Source: HGM04593 sp964485215
GTDB lineage: Bacteria; Bacteroidota; Bacteroidia; Bacteroidales; Bacteroidaceae
Assembly: GCA_964485215.1 (NCBI GenBank)
Contig: CAZAIM010000038.1
Span: 1 to 19,453 of the forward strand
Length of the DNA: 19,453 nt
Reading direction: 5' to 3'
Positions within the stretch are counted from its first letter, which is position 1, and each line of letters begins with the position of its first letter. Shown in pieces: positions 1-6,043 of this stretch. The translations under genes were made by a program, and so were the position numbers. The notes below the pieces were generated by a model that worked only from the letters and a program-made list of their open reading frames with translations, was not told where the DNA came from and ran no database searches.

Positions 1-370
1 TGCCTATCACAATGCCTACGCAGCCATCAACAGCCAAGGCATCTTCGTAACGTTTTACAAGGACATCGAGCGAAGCATATGTATTGGTATATGCCTGGAA
101 GTAGGCAAGATAGCGCATTGCAGGATACTTGTGCGCAAAGAAGGCAATCCCCTCCTGCATCTGTTCGCGCACCGTCAAATGCCTGTGGCAATAGGCCGGA
201 TTGAATGTCTGGTTATTGCAATATGTGCAGCCGCCCCGGCCAATCTTGCCGTCGCGGTTAGGACAGGTGAAACCGCTATCGAGCGTAATCTTCTGCACCT
301 TGCAACCGAAAATGGAACGCAGATAGCTGCCAAATTCGTTATAATAGAATGTATCTTCGTTCTTGCTCAT
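1..370 (-). CDS. Radical SAM protein, TIGR01212/YhcC family (5' part, cut by left edge)
   Basis: The minus-strand frame is open from an ATG at 370 to the window edge, giving the first 123 residues. Residues 30-52 hold the iron-sulfur cluster motif: after LDSGFTC come PNRDG and GGCTYC, that is Cys36, Cys48 and Cys51 in a C-x11-C-x2-C pattern. This spacing and the surrounding sequence (CPNRDG...GGCTYCNN) are characteristic of the TIGR01212 radical SAM family (E. coli YhcC type) and differ from the classical CxxxCxxC. The family is expected to bind a 4Fe-4S cluster and cleave S-adenosylmethionine in the cytoplasm; its physiological substrate is not firmly known to me. A TATCTTTG promoter box lies only 7 nt upstream of the ATG, so the gene is probably transcribed on its own rather than from the AraC gene upstream. 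The C-terminal part lies outside the window. The family call is solid; the function is not. Confidence 0.88.
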   Translation of the reverse strand, partial: MSKNEDTFYYNEFGSYLRSIFGCKVQKITLDSGFTCPNRDGKIGRGGCTYCNNQTFNPAYCHRHLTVREQMQEGIAFFAHKYPAMRYLAYFQAYTNTYASLDVLVKRYEDALAVDGCVGIVIG

Positions 371-377
371 ACAAGTA

Positions 378-385
378 CAAAGATA
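378..385 (-). promoter_or_regulatory. -7 promoter box TATCTTTG for the radical SAM gene
   Basis: A perfect match to the Bacteroidota -7 consensus TAnnTTTG reads on the minus strand, 7 nt before the ATG at 370. The -33 position holds only an imperfect TTTC. The implied transcript would have a leader of only a few nucleotides or none. Confidence 0.55.
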
Positions 386-400
386 CATCATTTTGACAAC

Positions 401-418
401 ATTAAGAAACTGTTTAAA
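401..418 (-). repeat. 18-bp repeated motif, copy 1 (TTTAAACAGTTTCTTAAT on minus strand)
   Basis: This 18-bp sequence recurs exactly at 7556-7573. Both copies lie upstream of minus-strand start codons, and a TTTCTAAAAA string lies nearby on the plus strand at both places. This copy sits 31 nt before the radical SAM ATG and covers its expected -33 region. Function unknown; it could be a regulator site or a dispersed intergenic repeat. Confidence 0.5.
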
Positions 419-478
419 GTTCTTTACGTACCGTTATCTTTCTAAAAAGTTTTTGCATTACCGTGGGCAGTGCTTGCT

Positions 479-1339
479 CTACTCTATCCCAAGCCTTTTC
501 TTCCGGAACTCGCTCGGTGTCATTCCTGTCATGCGTTTGTAGTAACGGCTGAAATAGGACTGGCTGGGAAAATTGTATTCATCGGCCAGTTCCTGTATTG
601 TCTTACAGGTGTAGGAAAGTTCATATTTCAGACGCGACGACACAGCCTGGTCTATTATATCCTTGGCCGAATGGCCTGACACGTCGTTGCACACCTCGTT
701 GAGGTAACCGCTGCTCACCCCAAGTTCATTGGCATAGTAAAGCACCTCGCGCGATACCGTGAAAGAGCCCACAATAGCTTCGATAAACTTCCTGAAGAGT
801 TCCTTCTTGCGCACCACCACTCCTGGCACGGCAAGATTATCCTTAGAGATACTTTTAAAATAACTTTTCTGCACAACAAACAAAGCCGACACAAGCCTCA
901 TGGCATAAGGCTCGAACTCTTCGTATTCGAGTACCTTGTTGGCAGTTTCGAGCATTGAGAAAAACTGCTGCAAGATATCTATGTATGGAGAAGCGTAATT
1001 GACAACCGGCTGTGTCTTTATATCCTTGAAGTGTGATATGTCAAAGGTTGCAATCATTGGAGAGTATACACTGTGAGGAATAAGCAGTGCCTTGCACATG
1101 AAATCGTCGCTCCCGCTCTTGAGCGTAGCAATGTCGAGTGGCACTAAAGTGACAAGGCTGTTCTTGCGGAGCCTGTATGTCACATAATTTATCTCTACCT
1201 CCAGTTCACCTTCGGTGCAAAGAACCAATATGACGTGATTGCAACGTGATGGACGCGAAAAAACATCCATTCTTCCAAAATTGACAAAAAGTATCTTATT
1301 GAGATTGGTCTCAGACATCAGTTTGCTTGTGTATTCCAT
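479..1339 (-). CDS. AraC-family transcriptional regulator
   Basis: A 286-residue protein with a C-terminal AraC/XylS double helix-turn-helix at about residues 185-283. The first HTH is around YYANELGVSSGYLNEVC. The second holds the diagnostic IQELADEYNFPSQSYFSRYYKRM followed by TGMTPSEFRK, a near-canonical AraC signature. The N-terminal ~150 residues look like a cupin-type sensing domain (beta-rich, around VILVLCTEGELEVEINYVTYRL) with no obvious ligand motif. Length and layout match standalone AraC regulators of Bacteroidota, which act as cytoplasmic DNA-binding proteins. A second in-frame Met at residue 8 is a possible start; I keep the first because the promoter box lies 18 nt before it. 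The target is not evident; the flanking radical SAM and DUF4301 genes each appear to have their own signals. Confidence 0.92.
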   Translation of the reverse strand: MEYTSKLMSETNLNKILFVNFGRMDVFSRPSRCNHVILVLCTEGELEVEINYVTYRLRKNSLVTLVPLDIATLKSGSDDFMCKALLIPHSVYSPMIATFDISHFKDIKTQPVVNYASPYIDILQQFFSMLETANKVLEYEEFEPYAMRLVSALFVVQKSYFKSISKDNLAVPGVVVRKKELFRKFIEAIVGSFTVSREVLYYANELGVSSGYLNEVCNDVSGHSAKDIIDQAVSSRLKYELSYTCKTIQELADEYNFPSQSYFSRYYKRMTGMTPSEFRKKRLGIE

Positions 1340-1357
1340 TATAATTCGATTTTAGAA

Positions 1358-1390
1358 CAAAAATAAGCAATCAAGGCTCCATTTACCAAA
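1358..1390 (-). promoter_or_regulatory. Promoter for the AraC-family gene
   Basis: On the minus strand TTTG (1387-1390) is followed, after 21 nt, by TATTTTTG (1358-1365), matching the Bacteroidota -33/-7 layout TTTG-N19-21-TAnnTTTG. The -7 box ends 18 nt before the ATG at 1339. Confidence 0.6.
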
Positions 1391-1488
1391 TTTAGCAACG
1401 AAAAAGGACAATACCCGATAGGTTATGTAATAACGGAAGCAAGAAACATTCTGCACCTGATGCAGGATTGCCTATTCACCTATATAAT

Positions 1489-1528
1489 CATATCACCCAG
1501 AACCGCCACGGCGGTTCTGAGTGATATG
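1489..1528 (-). terminator. Strong hairpin downstream of the DUF4301 gene
   Basis: A 40-nt inverted repeat has 19 positions per arm, one mismatch (1497/1520) and a 2-nt centre. The stem core is CAGAACCGCC/GGCGGTTCTG, extended by CATATCAC/GTGATATG. It begins 24 nt past the DUF4301 stop codon. There is no long U-tract, only an AU-rich stretch after it on the minus strand, so it could also act as an mRNA 3'-end stabiliser. The rest of the 213-bp gap between the AraC and DUF4301 genes holds the AraC promoter and the 16-bp palindrome at 1537-1552. Confidence 0.65.
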
Positions 1529-1536
1529 TATGCAGG

Positions 1537-1552
1537 GAATCTGTACAGATTC
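1537..1552. other. 16-bp perfect palindrome GAATCTGTACAGATTC next to the DUF4301 stop
   Basis: A fully self-complementary 16-bp sequence abuts the stop codon of the DUF4301 gene (1553-1555) and precedes the larger hairpin at 1489-1528. It may be part of the 3'-end structure or a protein-binding dyad; no further evidence. Confidence 0.4.
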
Positions 1553-3067
1553 TTACTGGTGAACGTCGCGCAACAGGTCGTTCACGGTCTTCACCGGGTT
1601 GAAGGTTACAAGAGGAACCTCTACAAAAATTGTGTTCCAGTCGCTCATTGCACCGTTCCACAGACCGGGCAGCTCCATAGCCTTCAGTTCGCGACCGTTC
1701 TTGGACTTATGTGAAATGAAACCGGTGTTCTTGTCGACATACTCGGGAAGATTGAACTTCTCACCCTTGTAGTTCTTCACCGCGCACACAAGGTCTACAG
1801 GATTGAAATGCGTGCCGTTCTCGAACATTGACTTCGATGCTTCGTTGGTCATGTCAATCTGTGAGCTTTCAAGAATCTGCAACGATACAGTGCCGTCTTC
1901 GTTGTATGCGAGGAACGGACCGCCACCAGGCTCACCAACGTTCTTCACCATACCGCACACGCGCATAGGACGGTTGAACTTTGAGCGCAGATAAAGCACC
2001 AGTTCGCAATCCTCCATATGCTTTATCTCGCTGTTGCGGCACTGGAGTTCCTGCTGCAGGAAGTGAATCATCTCCTCCACCTGCTCGTGTGTGTATTTGC
2101 CGCTGTCGATGAGCTGAAGATACTCGAATACCTTCTTCTGCTTGGCAACGAGAATGCCGGCAAGCAGTTTCTTGTATGTAACGGTGTCGGGCTTCAAGCG
2201 GTCGGGCACCACGTTGTCAATGTTCTTTATGAATATAACATCGGCATTAATGTCGTTGAGGTTCTCTATGAGCGCACCGTGACCGCCGGGACGGAACACC
2301 AATGCACCGTTCTCGCGGAATGGAGCGTTGTCGGCATCAACAGCTATGGTATCGGTGCTCTGCTTCTGCTCCGAGAATGTAATGTCATACTTCACGCCGA
2401 ACTTAGCCTCGTACTTCTCCTTCTGCTCAGCTACAAGTTCCTCAAAAAGAGCCTTGTGGTTGGGCGACACTGTGAAATGCAGTTTCACCACTCCATCGGC
2501 AGCCGCATAGAGAGCACCCTCTACAAAATGTTCCTCGGCCGATGTACGTGAACAGCAATCGTAAGTGTGGAACTTCAGCAAGCCTTTTGGCAATGAGCCG
2601 TAGTTCATACCTGTGAAATCGAGAAGGTTGAAGACAACATCCTTGTAGCGGCCCTGCTCAACCAGTTCCTTCACCGTCCGAGAGTTGTTCTTTGACGATG
2701 TTGCGTCGAGGTCGCTGTAGAAAGCGAATTTCTCAATGTGTGCAAAAAAGTTTTTCTCGAAGTCGGTTGTTGGGACATCATAGTCGGCACTGAGGAACGA
2801 GAAAAGATCCTTGAACATTCGGCTTGCAGCACCCGAAGCCGGTACGAATTTCAGGATTGACTTTCCCTGGGCACAGTAAGCGTCCCACTCCTTCAGGTAT
2901 TCATCCACCTCTGCGGCTTCGGGATTTAGTATACCTTTGCCAATGGTAGCAGCATCCTCAATCTTCAGGAACGGGAAGCCTGTCTTGAATTTTTTCAACT
3001 GTTCGGCAACTTGCTCTGCCGAGATACCTTTCTTGCTCAATAGCGTCTGGTCTGCCTTGCTTATCAT
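1553..3067 (-). CDS. DUF4301 family protein
   Basis: A 504-residue protein recognisable as the Bacteroidota DUF4301 family, at full family length. There is no signal peptide or membrane segment, so it should be cytoplasmic. Conserved-looking blocks are FVPASGAASRMFKDL at 74-88, LLKFHTYD plus CCSRTSAEEHFVEGA at 163-185, FRPGGHGALIENLND at 258-272 and FIKNIDNVVPD at 279-289. The order of a G-x-A-S-R-type loop, a GGHGAL block and a K-N-x-D-N strand resembles the nucleotide-binding face of GT-A-fold sugar-1-phosphate nucleotidylyltransferases (UDP-sugar pyrophosphorylase type). That resemblance is my inference from motif order, not a demonstrated activity. It is transcribed away from relA, sharing a 191-bp divergent region, and ends in a hairpin. 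The family call is confident; the biochemical role is unknown. Confidence 0.85.
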   Translation of the reverse strand: MISKADQTLLSKKGISAEQVAEQLKKFKTGFPFLKIEDAATIGKGILNPEAAEVDEYLKEWDAYCAQGKSILKFVPASGAASRMFKDLFSFLSADYDVPTTDFEKNFFAHIEKFAFYSDLDATSSKNNSRTVKELVEQGRYKDVVFNLLDFTGMNYGSLPKGLLKFHTYDCCSRTSAEEHFVEGALYAAADGVVKLHFTVSPNHKALFEELVAEQKEKYEAKFGVKYDITFSEQKQSTDTIAVDADNAPFRENGALVFRPGGHGALIENLNDINADVIFIKNIDNVVPDRLKPDTVTYKKLLAGILVAKQKKVFEYLQLIDSGKYTHEQVEEMIHFLQQELQCRNSEIKHMEDCELVLYLRSKFNRPMRVCGMVKNVGEPGGGPFLAYNEDGTVSLQILESSQIDMTNEASKSMFENGTHFNPVDLVCAVKNYKGEKFNLPEYVDKNTGFISHKSKNGRELKAMELPGLWNGAMSDWNTIFVEVPLVTFNPVKTVNDLLRDVHQ

Positions 3068-3223
3068 AAATGGTTAGTTTTAGAATAGTTTCTGTTCCGC
3101 AGGAATGTCCCGTTCTGTTTCCGCCGAAGAAAGGAAAAAGAGAAACCGGAACAAACCATTAGCGAAAATAGAAATAATTTCTATAAATGACAAAATAAAA
3201 CCTATTTTTTAAAATAGAAAAAC

Positions 3224-3231
3224 TATCTTCG
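3224..3231 (+). promoter_or_regulatory. -7 promoter box TATCTTCG for the RelA/SpoT-family gene
   Basis: TATCTTCG matches the TAnnTTTG consensus at all but one base and ends 27 nt before the ATG at 3259. The same variant precedes the Wzi-type gene (10796). The -33 region is only T-rich. A CTATTTT-tt-AAAATAG dyad (3202-3217) lies just upstream. No clear promoter for the divergent DUF4301 gene was seen in 3068-3223. Confidence 0.5.
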
Positions 3232-3258
3232 CACCGTAAAACAACAAGAAAGCTATTT

Positions 3259-5469
3259 ATGGAGGAGATTTTGAAGTTCAACGAAGATGAAAGGAGGGAG
3301 TTCCTCGAGTTCTGCAAGGTATTGCTCAGGAACACGGAAAGCGAATCGATACACAACGACTCCCGTTCAATAAGAAAAATGGTTGCCGACGCACTTGCCG
3401 AAGGGAAGGTGTGCCGTGACAGCATAGGATTGAACCCCGTCATAACCGACCTGCACACGGCACACCTTGTTGGGCAGGAAATCGGTTACCAAAGAGAGAT
3501 TATGGCAAGTATTCTGCTCAACCGCTGCGTTCAGGCCGGCACTGCAAGCATTGAGGAGATAAAGGACGAGTTCGGTGAGAACGTTGCAAAAATCATCGAG
3601 AACCTTGCACAGATAAACGCGCTCTATGCCAAAAGCCCGACTATTGAGAGCGAGAACTTCAGGAACCTGTTGCTGTCGTTCACAAACGACATGCGTGTAA
3701 TTCTCATCATGATTGCCCGAAGGCTCGTTATGCTGCGCAGCCTTTTCAACAGCAACGACAACGGAGCGCGCATGCTGGTTGCCAAGGAGGCCTCGAAGCT
3801 ATACATTCCCCTTGCCCACAAACTCGGTTTCTACAAGCTGAAGTCGGAAATGGAGGACCTTGCGCTGCGTTATACCGAGAGTGAGATATATGCCGAGCTG
3901 AGCCGCAAGCTCGAGGAGACGGCAGCATCGCGCGAAGACTACATAGCCTCATTCATAAAACCGATAGAAAAGCAGCTGAAGATGCAGCCGCACATAAAGT
4001 ACCGCATAAAAGGACGCACAAAATCCATAAACTCGATATGGCAGAAGATGAAGAAGCAGCAAAGGCCATTCGAGCAGATATATGACCTGTTTGCCATACG
4101 CATAATCATAGACAGCGAGCCACGCAACGAGAAGAGCGAATGCTGGCAGGTATACTCCCTTATTGCCGATATGTACACCCCGAACCCGCACCGTCTGCGC
4201 GACTGGCTTTCGGTACCCAAGAGCAACGGATACGAATCGCTGCACACAACAGTTATGGGTCCCGAAGGACGATGGGTGGAGGTACAGATACGCACCGAGA
4301 GGATGGATGCCGTTGCCGAACACGGACTTGCAGCACACTGGCGATACAAGGGAGTGCAGAGCGAGAAAGGGCTCGACAACCTGTTGGCATCGATAAGGGA
4401 CACATTGCAGAACCTTAGCGAGGAGGATGTCAGCGACAACAAGTTCAAGATGGAACTCTACAAGGACGAGATATTCATCTTCACCCCTAAGGGCGACCTA
4501 TACCGTCTTGCAAAAGGCGCGACAATACTCGACTTCGCATTCTGCATTCACACCGGGCTTGGCTGCAAATGTACCGGAGCATTAGTGAACGGACGCAATG
4601 TGCCCATACGGCACACGCTCAACAACGGCGACCAGGTTGAGATTATAACATCGAACAGCCAGACACCTAAGCAAGCCTGGCTCAACATAGCCAGAACCGG
4701 CAGGGCACGCAGCAAGATACGCCAGGCACTGAAAGACATCAGTGCAAAGCAGGCCGACATGGGCAGGGAGGCAATAATAAGGAAGCTCAAGAACCACAAG
4801 ATAGACTTCGAGGAGTCCGTTATGGACCACCTCATACGCAAAATGGGGTTCAAGCGGCTTAGCGACTTCTACCAGAATGTTGCCGACGGCACAATAGACA
4901 TTGCCGATGTGCTGAAGAGGTACCAGGCAGTTCTGAACCCCGAGAACGAAAATGCAGAGCACTCACGGAGTGCAGGAGAGTTCACCTTCATAAGCGACAA
5001 GGATGGGAAAGGCACAAGCGACGTACTCATCATAGAGCGCAACCTCAAAGGTGTCGACTACAAACTTGCCAAGTGCTGCTCGCCCATTTTCGGCGACGAT
5101 GTCTTCGGGTTTGTGACAATTAACGGCGGCATATCGATACACCGCAAGGACTGCACGAACGCCAAGGAACTGCAGGAACGCTACCCCTACCGCGTAATTG
5201 AGGCACGTTGGAGCGACTTCGATAAGAACAACACCCTCTACCCCGTCACGCTACGCATTGTAGGGCACGACGACATTGGCATAGTGAACAACATAACATC
5301 CGTCATTTCCCAGGAAAAGGATGTTGTTATGCGAGGCATCAACATAGAGTCGCACGATACGCTCTTTTCGGGCACACTCTCGCTGATGCTCAACGGCAAC
5401 ACAAAACTGAACAAGCTCATAGCCAAGATTGAGAGCATCAAAGGGGTAAAACAAGTGAAGCGAGGTTAA
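3259..5469 (+). CDS. relA: RelA/SpoT-family (p)ppGpp synthetase with degenerate hydrolase domain
   Basis: A full-length 736-residue long RSH protein that makes the alarmone (p)ppGpp from ATP and GTP/GDP. Residues ~35-170 are an HD-type domain whose metal ligands are gone. LLNRC (86-90) stands where LLHDV is expected, ARRLVM (153-158) replaces ADRLHN, and the first His aligns to Thr/Asp near 63-64. The synthetase domain (~240-365) is intact: YRIKGRTKS, YDLFAIRII (Asp276), GYESLHTTV (324-332), EVQIRT (341-346) and AEHGLAAHWRYK. The loop is RLRD (312-315), close to the RXKD type of bifunctional enzymes rather than EXDD of E. coli RelA. TGS follows at ~404-465, the zinc-finger-type motif has C606, C607, H628 and C632, and ACT covers ~660-736. 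I infer a ribosome-linked synthesis-only enzyme; the genome should carry a separate hydrolase. The symbol is used by function. Confidence 0.93.
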   Translation: MEEILKFNEDERREFLEFCKVLLRNTESESIHNDSRSIRKMVADALAEGKVCRDSIGLNPVITDLHTAHLVGQEIGYQREIMASILLNRCVQAGTASIEEIKDEFGENVAKIIENLAQINALYAKSPTIESENFRNLLLSFTNDMRVILIMIARRLVMLRSLFNSNDNGARMLVAKEASKLYIPLAHKLGFYKLKSEMEDLALRYTESEIYAELSRKLEETAASREDYIASFIKPIEKQLKMQPHIKYRIKGRTKSINSIWQKMKKQQRPFEQIYDLFAIRIIIDSEPRNEKSECWQVYSLIADMYTPNPHRLRDWLSVPKSNGYESLHTTVMGPEGRWVEVQIRTERMDAVAEHGLAAHWRYKGVQSEKGLDNLLASIRDTLQNLSEEDVSDNKFKMELYKDEIFIFTPKGDLYRLAKGATILDFAFCIHTGLGCKCTGALVNGRNVPIRHTLNNGDQVEIITSNSQTPKQAWLNIARTGRARSKIRQALKDISAKQADMGREAIIRKLKNHKIDFEESVMDHLIRKMGFKRLSDFYQNVADGTIDIADVLKRYQAVLNPENENAEHSRSAGEFTFISDKDGKGTSDVLIIERNLKGVDYKLAKCCSPIFGDDVFGFVTINGGISIHRKDCTNAKELQERYPYRVIEARWSDFDKNNTLYPVTLRIVGHDDIGIVNNITSVISQEKDVVMRGINIESHDTLFSGTLSLMLNGNTKLNKLIAKIESIKGVKQVKRG

Positions 5470-5506
5470 AAAAAGTATATTTTCACTCTTCTTGAGTAAA
5501 AATAAT

Positions 5507-5514
5507 TAACTTTG
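5507..5514 (+). promoter_or_regulatory. -7 promoter box TAACTTTG for the DUF1573 gene
   Basis: A perfect TAnnTTTG match ends 30 nt before the ATG at 5545 and lies in the 75-bp gap after the relA stop codon. The -33 region has only an imperfect TTTC. It indicates that the DUF1573 gene can be transcribed independently of relA. Confidence 0.55.
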
Positions 5515-5544
5515 CATTAATAACCATAGCAAACAAAAGGAACT

Positions 5545-5967
5545 ATGAAGAAGATTATGTTTATGCTCATTGCACTTGCCATTACAGCAGGAGCAAATGC
5601 ACAGAGCGGCAAAGCCGAGATAAAGTTCAGCAACACCACCATCGATTTGGGCAAGATAGGGAAGGAAGCACCTATACGGGAATGTTTCTTCACATTTACC
5701 AACACCGGTGACGCCGACCTTTACATTCACCAGATTATAACATCGTGCAGCTGCACCGGCCAGAAGTACCCGACACACCCCATAAAGCCAGGAGCAAGCG
5801 ATACAATCTTTGTGACCTACAATGCCGAGAACAAATCTCCGCGTAAGTTCAGGACAAGCGTCACCGTACACAGCAACGCAAAGACTGAAATGATGAAGCT
5901 CTACCTTAAAGGCGAGATTCTGCCACAGGAGATAAAGGAGAACGAAATTGTTGAGGTAGACGAGTGA
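5545..5967 (+). CDS. DUF1573 family periplasmic/secreted protein
   Basis: A 140-residue protein with a clear Sec signal peptide (MKKIMFMLIALAITAGANA, cleavage expected before QSG). It is followed by a single Ig-like (MSP/ASPM-type) DUF1573 domain. Diagnostic pieces are the start IKFSNTTIDLGKIGKEAP, the FFTFTNTGDADLYIHQI strand pair, the family's Cys-rich turn TSCSCTG and the strand GASDTIFVTYNAENK. The C-terminal tail is acidic (KENEIVEVDE). The family is abundant in Bacteroidota and its molecular function is unknown to me. A Bacteroidota -7 box lies upstream and a perfect 62-bp palindrome begins 6 nt after the stop codon, so this is probably a monocistronic unit downstream of relA. Family call secure. 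Confidence 0.9.
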   Translation: MKKIMFMLIALAITAGANAQSGKAEIKFSNTTIDLGKIGKEAPIRECFFTFTNTGDADLYIHQIITSCSCTGQKYPTHPIKPGASDTIFVTYNAENKSPRKFRTSVTVHSNAKTEMMKLYLKGEILPQEIKENEIVEVDE

Positions 5968-5972
5968 CAACA

Positions 5973-6034
5973 GGTATTTTCAGGTAACAGAAGCGCAGCG
6001 GTGCACCGCTGCGCTTCTGTTACCTGAAAATACC
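5973..6034. terminator. 62-bp perfect palindrome, probable bidirectional terminator
   Basis: Two 31-nt arms are fully complementary with no loop mismatch; the centre is GTGCAC at 6001-6006. The outer stem is GGTATTTTCAGG / CCTGAAAATACC and the inner core is GC-rich (AGCGCAGCGG / CCGCTGCGCT). It sits between the convergent DUF1573 (stop 5965-5967) and esterase (stop 6044-6046) genes, so it can form the same hairpin in both transcripts. The AAAATA/TATTTT outer stem gives a U-rich end in each direction. Confidence 0.85.
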
Positions 6035-6043
6035 ATCCCGTGG

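Noticed and set aside
1489..1528. The hairpin as the start of a CRISPR or other repeat array
   Set aside because: It is a single inverted repeat with no further copies or regular spacers nearby; position after a stop codon explains it as a 3'-end hairpin.
4582..4962. Open frame of 126 codons antisense inside the RelA/SpoT gene, rich in hydrophobic residues
   Set aside because: It lies fully within a strongly conserved coding gene, its composition follows from the codon pattern of the sense strand, and it has no promoter or family signature.
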